In this document: in pieces, positions 24,948 to 33,029 of the stretch
Numbering within the stretch: the first letter of the stretch is position 1
Layout of the letters: every line of letters starts with the position of its first letter
Source: UBA4312 sp002394635
Lineage (GTDB): Bacteria; Bacillota_I; Bacilli_A; Erysipelotrichales; Erysipelotrichaceae
Length of the DNA: 33,029 nt
Direction of reading: 5' to 3'
Assembly: GCA_946539765.1 (NCBI GenBank)
Contig: CAMNHO010000018.1
Location: forward strand, 1-33,029
Position numbers and translations under genes: made by a program
The notes under the pieces: generated by a model
Database searches by the model: none
The model's input: the letters and a program-made list of their open reading frames with translations, nothing else
Told to the model about the DNA's origin: nothing

Positions 24948-25253
24948 TTATTCCTCTGTACTAGGAAACTTGAAGACCTGTTCTCCCTCCTTGGTAACCA
25001 AATATTTTCCCCGGGCTATATATTCAATATAATCCGGATCGGAAAGATTCTTTTTCTTAGCTTCCAGCTCCTTTTTCTCTTTTTTAAGCTCCTTGTTCTT
25101 TTCCTCTGTCTCCCGAATACTGATATGCAGATCGAATGTCGTTTTTAACTCCTGGATTCCAGCCCAAATCAGAACACCGGAAACAATGACAAGAAAGAGA
25201 TAAAAAAATGTATGTCGCCGTTTTTTCGAGGTTTTCTTTTTGTTCTTGGCCAT
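24948..25253 (-). CDS. DivIC/FtsB-type septum formation protein
   Basis: 101 residues: a basic cytosolic start (KNKKKTSKKRRH), one membrane segment (about 16-33), a charged coiled coil (KNKELKKEKKELEAKKKN), and a C-terminal DPDYIEYIARGKYLVTKEGE segment typical of DivIC/FtsB proteins. These act in the FtsL/DivIB divisome subcomplex at mid-cell. AGGAGG precedes ATG 25253. It is the last gene of an operon, 14 nt after mnmG, and followed by a terminator. Confidence 0.85.
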   Translation of the reverse strand: MAKNKKKTSKKRRHTFFYLFLVIVSGVLIWAGIQELKTTFDLHISIRETEEKNKELKKEKKELEAKKKNLSDPDYIEYIARGKYLVTKEGEQVFKFPSTEE

Positions 25254-25267
25254 ATTCCTCCTTTTCG

Positions 25268-27118
25268 TTATGAGCGTACACGCATAGCCAGTATCGCTAT
25301 ATCACTGGGATTGATCCCGGATATCCGGCTGGCCTGCCCTAATGTCTCTGGTCGGATCTGATCCAGCTTTTGTCTGGCTTCCAAAGATAAGTTATCAAAA
25401 TGAATATAATCAATATCCTTTGGTAAACGCACCGCATCCATTTGTGCCAGATGCTCTGCATCCCGTTTGGCTTTTTTGATATATCCCTCATATTTCACTT
25501 CGATCTCTATCTGTTTTTCTACAGAAGGATCATAGTTTTTATCGATAAATGGACGAAGTCCTTCGATTGTCACCTTTGGACGACGCAGAAGATCCATGAC
25601 ACTGCATCCACGTACCAATGGTGCAAAGCCCAAAGATTGTAAATATGTATTGATTCCATCCTGTGGCTTAATATGCACCTGCTGCAGCTCTTCGGCTGCC
25701 TGTCGCAGCTGCTCCATCTTCTGGCAATATTGATCATAACGTGCCTGAGATACCGCTCCGATCTTGTATCCGATTTCCAATAGCCTTTGGTCGGCATTAT
25801 CATGTCGCAGCAAAAGCCGATACTCAGCTCGTGACGTTAACAAACGGTATGGTTCTTTTGTCCCTTTGGTACAAAGGTCATCGATCATGACTCCTATGTA
25901 TGCTTGATCTCTACGTAGAATAAACGGTTCTTTTTCATCCAGTTTCAAAGCTGCATTGATGCCGGCCATCAATCCTTGTCCGGCAGCTTCTTCATAGCCG
26001 CTGGTTCCGTTCACCTGGCCGGCTGTAAACAGATTCTCTACGATTTTGTTTTCCATGGAGGGCTTCATCTGTAAAGGATCAATGGCATCGTACTCGATTG
26101 CGTACGCATATTTTTTGATGACACAATTCTCCAGTCCCGGTAAAGAATGAACCATTTGTTCCTGTACCTCCACCGGCATAGAGGAAGAGAATCCCTGTAT
26201 ATAGGTCGTATCCATTTCCAGCGATTCAGGTTCTAAGAACAGCTGGTGCCTTGGTTTATCGGAAAAGCGAACCAGCTTGTCTTCAATACTCGGGCAATAC
26301 CGAGGGCCGACGCCCTTGACCAAGCCGGAATACATAGCAGAATCGTGGATATGTTGGCGAATGATCTCATGTGTCTTCGGCGTTGTATAAATCAGATGGC
26401 AGACCTCCTGCTGTTCAAAAGGCAGCACCTGATCCGGTGTTGTTGTCTCGCTGAAACGCAGAAAGGATGGCGTACCTGGTTGGACTGTGGACTGTGTAAA
26501 ATCAATCGATTCCGTCAGTACTCTAGGAGGAGTTCCTGTCTTTAAGCGAAAGGTGCGGATGCCGGCTTTACGCAAGCTTTCTGATAAAGTATCAACAGTC
26601 GGTTGCTCTTCCGGACCGGATTTAACGGCTGTATGCCCTCGCAGAACTGAACTGGACATATACGTTCCGGAAGTAAGAATGACTGCCTTCGCATCATATT
26701 TGGTCCCGTCTGTACACAGGATCCCTGTCACTTTTTGTTCTTTCACGCATACTTCAGCTACTGCTTTTTCAACGACAGTAAGATTTTCGGTGTGCAGAAG
26801 CACTTTTTTTATAAATCGTTTATAAGCCATTTTATCGCTTTGTACACGCAATGACCAGACCCCTGGTCCCTTTGTGGTATTAAGCATCTTAAACTGTAAA
26901 GCCGTTCGGTCCGCCGCAATGGGCATCAACCCTCCCAATGCATCGATTTCCCGTACAACGATTCCTTTGGCTGGTCCGCCTACGCTTGGATTACATGGCA
27001 TTGACCCAGCCATATCAATGGATATGGTAAACAAAGCCGTCTTTTTATTCATACGAGCACTGGCCATCGCTGCTTCTATGCCTGCATGGCCTGCCCCAAT
27101 CACAATTACATCATACAT
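25268..27118 (-). CDS. mnmG: tRNA uridine 5-carboxymethylaminomethyl modification enzyme
   Basis: 616 residues; FAD-dependent partner of MnmE that modifies wobble uridine of certain tRNAs. FAD-binding start DVIVIGAGHAGIEAAMASAR; SMPCNPSVGGPAKG and the RPKVTIEGL segment are family signatures, and the C-terminal SGINPSDIAILAM matches MnmE-binding ends. AGGG lies before ATG 27118; the upstream flippase gene stops 3 nt away, implying coupling. MnmE itself is not in the window. Confidence 0.97.
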   Translation of the reverse strand: MYDVIVIGAGHAGIEAAMASARMNKKTALFTISIDMAGSMPCNPSVGGPAKGIVVREIDALGGLMPIAADRTALQFKMLNTTKGPGVWSLRVQSDKMAYKRFIKKVLLHTENLTVVEKAVAEVCVKEQKVTGILCTDGTKYDAKAVILTSGTYMSSSVLRGHTAVKSGPEEQPTVDTLSESLRKAGIRTFRLKTGTPPRVLTESIDFTQSTVQPGTPSFLRFSETTTPDQVLPFEQQEVCHLIYTTPKTHEIIRQHIHDSAMYSGLVKGVGPRYCPSIEDKLVRFSDKPRHQLFLEPESLEMDTTYIQGFSSSMPVEVQEQMVHSLPGLENCVIKKYAYAIEYDAIDPLQMKPSMENKIVENLFTAGQVNGTSGYEEAAGQGLMAGINAALKLDEKEPFILRRDQAYIGVMIDDLCTKGTKEPYRLLTSRAEYRLLLRHDNADQRLLEIGYKIGAVSQARYDQYCQKMEQLRQAAEELQQVHIKPQDGINTYLQSLGFAPLVRGCSVMDLLRRPKVTIEGLRPFIDKNYDPSVEKQIEIEVKYEGYIKKAKRDAEHLAQMDAVRLPKDIDYIHFDNLSLEARQKLDQIRPETLGQASRISGINPSDIAILAMRVRS

Positions 27119-27121
27119 AAT

Positions 27122-28729
27122 TTATCCCTTCTTCGGTCTGCCGATACGTACATAAAATACATCTTCCGGTACTTTCAGGAATACAGTGATTACCAGATAC
27201 ACAATGACGCTGATCAACCCGTTGCAGCACATTTTTATAAACGCAACAAGGGTCGATCCGGATGCACCGTTCAATCCGATCAACGTTAGTATCATTGAAC
27301 ATGCCCATAGACCAATCAGGCCGACAAGAATACGAGCTGTTACGTGGAGCACTTTTGTGAAAGAGACCCGGTAATGGATCTTAATTTGACGAAGATTGGA
27401 CAAAATCAGATAACCGTCCGCAATCAAGGAAGCAATCACAGCTCCACCAAATCCCATCAAAACCGTTAATGGAACCATCAAAACTCCTTTGATAATTGCG
27501 TTGATTACCAGGCGTTGCAATACCTTGCCCTGCAGTTTCAATGCCATCATCAGACTGCTGACAACCGGAGCAATGGTTCCCAGGATGGCTTCAATCGTCA
27601 ACCATTGTAAAACCATCGTACTTGTTGACAGGTCATCGGTATAAAACAACGTATAATTAATTGGAGCTGCATATGCAAACAAACAAAATGAAATCGGTAA
27701 CCCGATATACAATACAACATTCAGACAATCCAGAATATTTTTATTGACCAAACGCTTGTTGTTTTCCGTCAACGCAGCGGTAATATGCGGAATGATAGCA
27801 GCTGTAAATCCAGGTGCCAGTACCATCGGTATCGCCGTCATTTTTACACCTACATACGTAGTGGCGGAAATAATGGATGAAATCATCGTTTCCGACGGAT
27901 AATGCATTTTCAGTCCCATCGGTAAAAGAATCGCATTGTAAATCTGCTGACTGTATCCCAACAAAGCTGAAATCAAATATGGAACAGCCAGGATAAACAA
28001 TTCCTTCAACAATTCATTGCGGGTCTTCGTCGATTTCTGATCCTGTGCTTGTTTTACCAGTTCGGGATTCTTCTTGTGATCGAAATGCAGGATCTGCAGG
28101 ATACCGGCAACGGCTGCCACGGATGTTGACAGCACTGAGGCATACAATGCCCATTTCCGTTCCATGCCCATCACATAAACGGCCAGACAGGAAGCCGATA
28201 ATAAAAAGCCGACCCGGAATATCTGTTCGAAAGCCTGTGAAAAGGCGTATTCTTCCATTTCCTTCAAGCCTTGGTAGTATCCTCGGAAGCCGGAAAGGAT
28301 CGGCACGAGAAAAATGGCTATGGAAAGAATGCGCAATACATTCGCCATGATCCTAGCATCCCCGGCAACCATCATCGGTGCAAGGAATCCGGAAAATGCC
28401 ATCATCAGAACCATCCCCGCAAATCCCATCAGGGCCATCATGGATATAGAAAGACGCTTGATCATCAGCACAGTCTTCTTATCGTTCAATACCATATACT
28501 TTGCGATCATCGTAGCAATCGCAAACGGAAAGCCGGCTGTAAATACATTCAGCACATAGGAATAAATATTGTACGCCTGTCCGTAAAAGCCCATATAGTC
28601 CACATTTCCCAGAATATGAGAAAAAGGAATGGCATAAATAATACCAATCAGCTTTGCCACAAATAAACCGCCGGTACCAACCAGTCCGGACAAGACGATT
28701 GACTTTTTAACTCTTGATTGTTCTTCCAT
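27122..28729 (-). CDS. MurJ/SpoVB-like polyisoprenoid-linked flippase (MVF/MATE superfamily)
   Basis: 535 residues with about 14 hydrophobic segments spread along the length. The start KKSIVLSGLVGTGGLFVAKL and the FSHILGNVDYMGFYGQAYNI segment are typical of the YtgP/SpoVB group, which flip lipid II or other undecaprenyl-linked glycans across the membrane. AAGGGGAG precedes ATG 28729. First gene of the operon with mnmG and the DivIC-like gene. Lipid II is the best guess for substrate, but other glycan carriers are possible. Confidence 0.85.
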   Translation of the reverse strand: MEEQSRVKKSIVLSGLVGTGGLFVAKLIGIIYAIPFSHILGNVDYMGFYGQAYNIYSYVLNVFTAGFPFAIATMIAKYMVLNDKKTVLMIKRLSISMMALMGFAGMVLMMAFSGFLAPMMVAGDARIMANVLRILSIAIFLVPILSGFRGYYQGLKEMEEYAFSQAFEQIFRVGFLLSASCLAVYVMGMERKWALYASVLSTSVAAVAGILQILHFDHKKNPELVKQAQDQKSTKTRNELLKELFILAVPYLISALLGYSQQIYNAILLPMGLKMHYPSETMISSIISATTYVGVKMTAIPMVLAPGFTAAIIPHITAALTENNKRLVNKNILDCLNVVLYIGLPISFCLFAYAAPINYTLFYTDDLSTSTMVLQWLTIEAILGTIAPVVSSLMMALKLQGKVLQRLVINAIIKGVLMVPLTVLMGFGGAVIASLIADGYLILSNLRQIKIHYRVSFTKVLHVTARILVGLIGLWACSMILTLIGLNGASGSTLVAFIKMCCNGLISVIVYLVITVFLKVPEDVFYVRIGRPKKG

Positions 28730-28751
28730 ACAATCTCCCCTTTTGATACTT

Positions 28752-28784
28752 ATTCTAACATAAACCCTTGAAATGCAAGCATTT
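28752..28784 (-). promoter_or_regulatory. Promoter of the murJ-like operon with palindrome
   Basis: An extended -10 TGTTAGAAT (TAGAAT at 28752-28757, TGT next to it) is preceded about 15-16 bp upstream by TTGCAT/CTTGCA. The -35 region lies in a perfect palindrome AAATGCTTGCATTT (28771-28784), a possible operator. Confidence 0.55.
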
Positions 28785-28848
28785 TTTTAGGTACTAGTGT
28801 ATATTAACAATAAGAAAAGAAAAAAATCAACAGAAACAGGAGAAACTT

Positions 28849-30354
28849 ATGTGGCGTCCATACATATGCACAGCCCGACAGGCAAGAGACATTGATCAAC
28901 GAGCTTCAGAGCATTATCATATTCCCTCAATTGTATTGATGGAACATGCAGCCCAGGCATGTGTTGATTACTTATTTGAAGATATCAAAGATAAAAGAAT
29001 CCTAATACTGTGCGGACCTGGTAACAACGGCGGAGATGGAATGGCAATTGCCAGGCTTCTCTATCAAAAACAGATACAACCTCAAATTTTTCTGACCAGC
29101 TTACACATGTCCGAGAGTGAACAGATCCAGTATGACATTTTGGAAGCGATGAATATTCCAATCTGTACCAATCTGGAAAAGCTGCCGGATATGATTGCGT
29201 TTAGTGAAGTCATTATCGACGCTGTATTCGGTAATGGTCTGGCTCGGAATATCAAAGGAAGCTACCAGCAGATCATAGAATGGGTCAATGGGGCTTCGGC
29301 TTATAAAATAGCCATCGATATCCCCAGCGGTTTGGATGCCACCAGTGGAAATATCCTGGGATGTTCTATCCAGACGGATTTATGTATCGCTCTGGATTGC
29401 TACAAAACCGGTCATTTTATCCGGAAAGGTCCAAAGACATGTGGCAAAACCATCGTTCTGGACATTGGTATCCCGCACGACAGATCGATCCAGCCGGTTC
29501 CTTTGATCACTAAAGAGACTGCGGCTGCCTGTCTGCCGGAACGAAGTCCTTTCTCTCATAAAGGGACATTCGGAAAAGCTCTGATGATCGGTGGCAGTCG
29601 GTCTATGCACGGAGCTATAACCATGGCCGCAAAAGCTTGTTATTTAAGTGGAATCGGAACATTGACCTTAATGATACCGGAAAGTATTGCCGATATACTG
29701 GCCAGCAAGATGGATTGTGCTATGCGTCTGATAGGAAAAGATAAAGACGGAGCTTTTCATCCGGATGCGGTGATACAGTTGTCTGCCAATTTGCGCTCTT
29801 ATGATATCCTGTCCATCGGAAGCGGAATGGGAAGAACCGAAACCATATCTGCTATGGTACAGACTGTGCTGGCTTCAGACCGGCCTGTCTTGTTGGATGC
29901 CGATGCCTTCTGGGCTATGCGGGATCATCCGGAATGGCTGCAGCGAAAAGCCGACACCATACTCACCCCGCATATCCGGGAATTGAGCTATGTACTCCAA
30001 ATCGACACAAAAGAGATCGCACAGGATCCTCTGGGTGCTGCCCGACATTTCTCACAACGATATCCAAACGTTACATTGGTCTTGAAATCCAGTATTACAA
30101 TTGTTTCACAAGGAGAAACGATGTACTTGCTGCATAAGCCAAACAGCGCCCTGGCTAAAGGTGGCAGCGGAGATATGTTATGTGGAATGATCACCGGCCT
30201 CTATGGTCAATGTCGCAATCCTTTATCTGCCAGTATCTGTGGCGTATATTTACATGCAGCCTGTGCTGACACAGAGATCGATCCAGCTGCTTTCCAACCG
30301 GAAGATCTTCTGAAAAATATACCTGATCATTTAAAAGAACTGAGGAATGGATAA
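28849..30354 (+). CDS. nnr: Bifunctional NAD(P)HX repair enzyme (epimerase and dehydratase)
   Basis: 501 residues combining a YjeF_N-like NAD(P)HX epimerase (about 1-215; GPGNNGGDGMAIARLL, VIIDAVFGNGLA) with an ADP/ATP-dependent dehydratase of ribokinase-like fold (about 225-495; KGTFGKALMIGGSRSMHGA, LDADAFWAM, and the anion/nucleotide hole GGSGDMLCGMI). It repairs hydrated NAD(P)H. AGGAG lies before ATG 28849. The upstream plus-strand region has a weak promoter (TTGAAA at about 28768-28773; TATATT further on). Monocistronic. Confidence 0.95.
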   Translation: MWRPYICTARQARDIDQRASEHYHIPSIVLMEHAAQACVDYLFEDIKDKRILILCGPGNNGGDGMAIARLLYQKQIQPQIFLTSLHMSESEQIQYDILEAMNIPICTNLEKLPDMIAFSEVIIDAVFGNGLARNIKGSYQQIIEWVNGASAYKIAIDIPSGLDATSGNILGCSIQTDLCIALDCYKTGHFIRKGPKTCGKTIVLDIGIPHDRSIQPVPLITKETAAACLPERSPFSHKGTFGKALMIGGSRSMHGAITMAAKACYLSGIGTLTLMIPESIADILASKMDCAMRLIGKDKDGAFHPDAVIQLSANLRSYDILSIGSGMGRTETISAMVQTVLASDRPVLLDADAFWAMRDHPEWLQRKADTILTPHIRELSYVLQIDTKEIAQDPLGAARHFSQRYPNVTLVLKSSITIVSQGETMYLLHKPNSALAKGGSGDMLCGMITGLYGQCRNPLSASICGVYLHAACADTEIDPAAFQPEDLLKNIPDHLKELRNG

Positions 30355-30360
30355 TCTTCT

Positions 30361-30414
30361 AAAAAAAGTGAACCTTCGGCGTTGTTCAACGTCAGAGGTT
30401 CACTTTATTTTTTG
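30361..30414. terminator. Bidirectional terminator between nnr and the DUF1846 operon
   Basis: A long inverted repeat with outer 11-bp arms AAAGTGAACCT / AGGTTCACTTT (30365-30375 with 30396-30406) and an inner CGTTG/CAACG hairpin, flanked by A and T runs on each side. It serves the convergent genes ending at 30354 and 30419. Confidence 0.85.
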
Positions 30415-30418
30415 AATG

Positions 30419-30718
30419 TTAGTCGTTTACTCGTAAGTACAGATAGTAGACATGCGGATGGAACATCGGTGTATTAAATCCATAATCCTCCCATTCATCT
30501 GCTTGAGGTGTCCAATATTTGTTCAGCTGTACAACCATTGTATCCAACTGTTCTCTTGTCACTTCTGCTGTTGCATAAAACTCTAGACAATTGATCAAGG
30601 ATGGCTGTTCACGATACGGTGAGTAAGAAAACGTACATAGTTTATTCAATGCGTTCTGCACATCCTGTACAATGGCTTCCTCTTCCTGATCAACGACGAC
30701 TTGTGCCAGGATCCGCAT
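30419..30718 (-). CDS. Conserved-looking hypothetical protein, 99 aa
   Basis: 99 residues, unrecognised. Soluble-looking; aromatic-rich C-terminus (YWTPQADEWEDYGFNTPM, then HVYYLYLRVND). No Cys pairs or membrane segments. ATG 30718 is one nt past the stop of the preceding gene (TAA-T-ATG), so it is probably coupled. It ends in the shared hairpin. Last gene of the DUF1846 operon; gene order, not sequence similarity, is the main reason to believe it. Confidence 0.65.
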   Translation of the reverse strand: MRILAQVVVDQEEEAIVQDVQNALNKLCTFSYSPYREQPSLINCLEFYATAEVTREQLDTMVVQLNKYWTPQADEWEDYGFNTPMFHPHVYYLYLRVND

Positions 30719-30719
30719 A

Positions 30720-31004
30720 TTATTTCGTGTTTTCCAATACGTAACGGCACAGTTTCTTCAGGTTTGCATCATTGCTTAAAGTGATGACCTTACCCAAACT
30801 CAGATTCAATGCTGCAATGACCGGCTGATCAGCATCGACTAGCATATTCAATGTACCAGTCGCATTTTCATAAAATACATCATACAAGTAACTGGTCTTA
30901 CCGTTTTCTTCCTTTTTCTCTCGAAGATCAAAGTGAAAGTCTTTTTTATTTTTTAATATGATGCGTACAGCTCCTGCACCGGAGCTTGGAATGGATTTTG
31001 CCAT
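30720..31004 (-). CDS. Hypothetical protein, 94 aa
   Basis: 94 residues, unrecognised. Predicted small soluble mixed alpha/beta protein: charged N-terminal half (KNKKDFHFDLREKKEENG) and an apolar segment (QPVIAALNLSLGKVITLS). AGGAGG lies before ATG 31004, 9 nt after the DUF1846 gene. Sits between the DUF1846 gene and the 99-aa gene. Confidence 0.65.
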   Translation of the reverse strand: MAKSIPSSGAGAVRIILKNKKDFHFDLREKKEENGKTSYLYDVFYENATGTLNMLVDADQPVIAALNLSLGKVITLSNDANLKKLCRYVLENTK

Positions 31005-31013
31005 AACTGCCTC

Positions 31014-32474
31014 CTATTTTTTATTTGCTTCAAATGTAACACGGATTCCCAAACGACTTAAGATAGCCAGATCCTCTTCCTTCATATCGCTGGTAAAATG
31101 TGCCTGCAGCCCTTTCAGTTCTTTCAGACAAGCCAAAGCCTTTGCCGCCTGCTCGTTGCTCTGCGCACTTAGAGAAAGGGCAATCAGAACCTCGTTGATA
31201 TGAAGACGCGGGTTGAGGCTTCCTAAATATTCTGTTTTCAATGCCTGGATCGGTCCAAACGCTTCCGGAGCAATCACATTGACTTCATCCGGAATGCCGG
31301 CTAAATACTTAATAGCATTGATGATCGTTGTTGAACTGGTTCCCATAAAGCTGGTTGTTTTTCCGGTAATTAATGTTCCATCAGCCAATTCGATAGCCCC
31401 GCTGAACACCTTTGTCTGTGCTTCTTTCTGACGGGCAGCCTGAACACATGGACGATTTTCCACCGATACCCCTGCTTTTTCCATAATGAATTCTTGTTTA
31501 TGTACTTCATCAATTCCACATTCTTCATGATAGAATCTTGTCAAGCTTTCAAAATAACGGCGAATGATCTCCTGTTTACTGGCTTCACAGCATACATCAT
31601 CATTACTGATACAATAACCAGCCATATTTACACCCATATCCGTCGGACTTTGGTATGGAGACTGGCCGAAAATCCCTTCAAAAATGTTCTTCAGCACAGG
31701 GAAGATCTCCACATCCCGGTTATAATTGACAGTTACTTTATTGTATGCCTGCAAATGGAACGGATCGATCATATTAACATCCTGCAGGTCCGCCGTAGCC
31801 GCTTCATAGGCCAGATTAACCGGATGGTTTAATGCCAAGTTCCAGATTGGAAATGTTTCATATTTGGCATATCCCGCTTTGATCCCGTTTTTGTTCTCAT
31901 GGTAAAGCTGGGATAAACAAGTGGCCATTTTTCCGCTTCCTGGACCCGGTGCCGTTATAACGACCAAAGGACGCGTGGTCTGGATAAAATCGTTTTTTCC
32001 AAATCCTTGTTCGGATATAATATGGCGGACATTGGTTGGATATCCTTCTATATAATAATGCTGATAAACATTGATCTTTCTTCGCTTCAACTTTGCCTTA
32101 AAACGATCAACCGATTTCTGATGCGAATATTGTGTAATGACAACACTGCTGACATATAAGCCTCGATCCGTAAATTCTTTGATCAGACGAAGAACATCTT
32201 GATCGTAAGTAATCTTCAGATCTCCACGTACTTTATTATTTTCGATATCATCCGCATTGATCACAATAACAATTTCCGCATCGTCTTTCATTTTCATCAA
32301 CATCTGCAGCTTGCTGTCAGGTGCAAAACCTGGCAGTACACGACTTGCATGATAATCATCAAACAGCTTACCACCAAATTCCAGGTACAGCTTTCCGTCA
32401 AAATGTGAAATTCTTTCTAAAATACGTTCTGACTGCATTTTTAAATATTTGTCATTATCAAATCCGATTTCCAT
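31014..32474 (-). CDS. DUF1846-family protein
   Basis: 486 residues of the DUF1846 family, found in many Firmicutes, function unknown. Strong family segments: APGPGSGKMATCLSQLYHE (about residues 172-190, P-loop-like), FPIWNLALNHPVNLAYEAAT and NMIDPFHLQAYN, VNYNRDVEIFPVLKNIFEGI. The first possible ATG is 32495, but AAAGGA lies 8 nt before the ATG at 32474, which gives the usual start MEIGFDNDKY, so I choose 32474. First gene of a three-gene operon. The P-loop-like motif hints at nucleotide binding, but this is not established. Confidence 0.9.
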   Translation of the reverse strand: MEIGFDNDKYLKMQSERILERISHFDGKLYLEFGGKLFDDYHASRVLPGFAPDSKLQMLMKMKDDAEIVIVINADDIENNKVRGDLKITYDQDVLRLIKEFTDRGLYVSSVVITQYSHQKSVDRFKAKLKRRKINVYQHYYIEGYPTNVRHIISEQGFGKNDFIQTTRPLVVITAPGPGSGKMATCLSQLYHENKNGIKAGYAKYETFPIWNLALNHPVNLAYEAATADLQDVNMIDPFHLQAYNKVTVNYNRDVEIFPVLKNIFEGIFGQSPYQSPTDMGVNMAGYCISNDDVCCEASKQEIIRRYFESLTRFYHEECGIDEVHKQEFIMEKAGVSVENRPCVQAARQKEAQTKVFSGAIELADGTLITGKTTSFMGTSSTTIINAIKYLAGIPDEVNVIAPEAFGPIQALKTEYLGSLNPRLHINEVLIALSLSAQSNEQAAKALACLKELKGLQAHFTSDMKEEDLAILSRLGIRVTFEANKK

Positions 32475-32495
32475 AAAACTTTTCCTTTCATTCAT

Positions 32496-33029
32496 TCCAC
32501 AATAAGTAAATCATTTCGTATCGTATATACAAGTGGGATCCTCGATTGCTTTACAAAATGGATAAAATTAAACTTCTCCACTTTACAAGTCAGGAGACGA
32601 TAAACAATTTGACGATATTTTGTACTCAAATATATGGAGGTCGCTATATTTTATTGCATCCGTTGATACGTGCCTTAACAATCCGTCATACACGGATCTT
32701 CCATTCATGATCCATAAAACTTTATGAAGGATCCAGTTGATTATTGAATTTTTCCGTGGATTACTGCCTGCAATGATTCTTATATTTTACTAACGAAAAC
32801 CCTCCCATTTCTGCCATTATTGCATATAAGATAGATCCAACAAGTAAATGAATATCTTAAAAAAATATATAGCTATATAATGTTATGCAACGGTCATGGT
32901 GAATAGATAGGCTTTTATTTCTGAATAAAAAAGAGATATTCTAAGAATACGTACGTGGGAATAATCAAATGCATTCCAAGACGAAAAAATTCAATTTTCT
33001 TCTCACGTTATCAATAATATCAAGAATAA
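32496..33029. other. Gene-free region upstream of the DUF1846 gene
   Basis: 534 nt with no convincing gene. A 50-codon open frame at 32558-32710 (plus) has no ribosome site and is not credited. The minus strand contains an ATCCGT / ACGGAT hairpin (32681-32697) and a competing pairing CACGGA with TCCGTG (32691-32696 with 32753-32758), plus GGATC / GATCC arms nearby (32694-32698, 32730-32734). This could be a structured leader of the DUF1846 operon. No clear promoter is visible close to the gene. Confidence 0.4.

Noticed and set aside
30361..30414. Mobile-element inverted repeat or attachment site
   Set aside because: Position between convergent genes with flanking A/T runs fits a bidirectional terminator.
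32558..32710. 50-codon plus-strand open frame
   Set aside because: No ribosome binding site, no recognisable sequence, and AT-rich chance length.

Overview
The window looks like a chromosomal segment of a low-to-mid GC, anaerobic, Gram-positive-type Firmicute, most likely from the Erysipelotrichia (inference from gene style, not from a marker search). Supporting signs are strong AGGAGG ribosome binding sites, a T-box leader before metG, a SAM (S-box-like) riboswitch before metK, a K+-type membrane pyrophosphatase, a phosphate acetyl/butyryltransferase, a 2-hydroxyacyl-CoA dehydratase activase, a DivIC/FtsB-type protein, and a surface protein with a sortase-like tail. I see no phage, transposon, CRISPR array or tRNA/rRNA gene. 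I assign 27 protein genes, 25 of them on the minus strand or ending in convergent terminators; only pgi and the NAD(P)HX repair gene are on the plus strand.

Layout (left to right): 17-2938, a two-gene minus-strand operon (hppA, then a Ptb/Pta-type acyltransferase). 3087-4223, a lone tocopherol-cyclase-like protein with its own terminator. 4394-5538, a methyltransferase overlapping a nicotinamidase-like hydrolase. 5643-7226, pgi (plus strand). 7256-13690, a five-gene minus-strand operon: DegV, a 979-aa tandem-ATPase CoA-dehydratase activase, its 413-aa HgdB-like partner, a CmpB-type membrane protein and a Nim-like flavoprotein. 13784-15036, metK behind a complete riboswitch with promoter, aptamer, antiterminator and terminator. 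15134-16122, a BlaI-type repressor and a four-helix membrane protein. 16209-18608, metG with its T-box leader plus a coupled 62-aa membrane protein. 18615-20156, an RDD membrane domain fused to a PHP domain whose metal ligands look lost. 20221-21756, a wall-anchored-looking surface protein with duplicated end modules. 21876-24847, glycogen phosphorylase and a receiver-less winged-helix regulator. 24948-28729, a cell-envelope/tRNA-modification operon (MurJ-like flippase, mnmG, divIC-like). 28849-30354, nnrD/E. 30419-32474, a DUF1846 gene with two unrecognised small genes. 32496-33029 has no convincing gene but contains alternative hairpins.

How it fits together: central sugar metabolism (pgi, glgP), energy coupling (PPi-driven ion pump, acyl-phosphate chemistry), radical-type acyl-CoA dehydration, and methionine/SAM economy. 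The two methionine genes use different RNA sensors: tRNA-Met charging for metG and SAM for metK. The most unusual items are the apparently metal-free PHP domain fused to RDD, the tandem activase in which both halves keep both cluster cysteines, and the surface protein whose N- and C-terminal modules look homologous. Most of the window is otherwise housekeeping.
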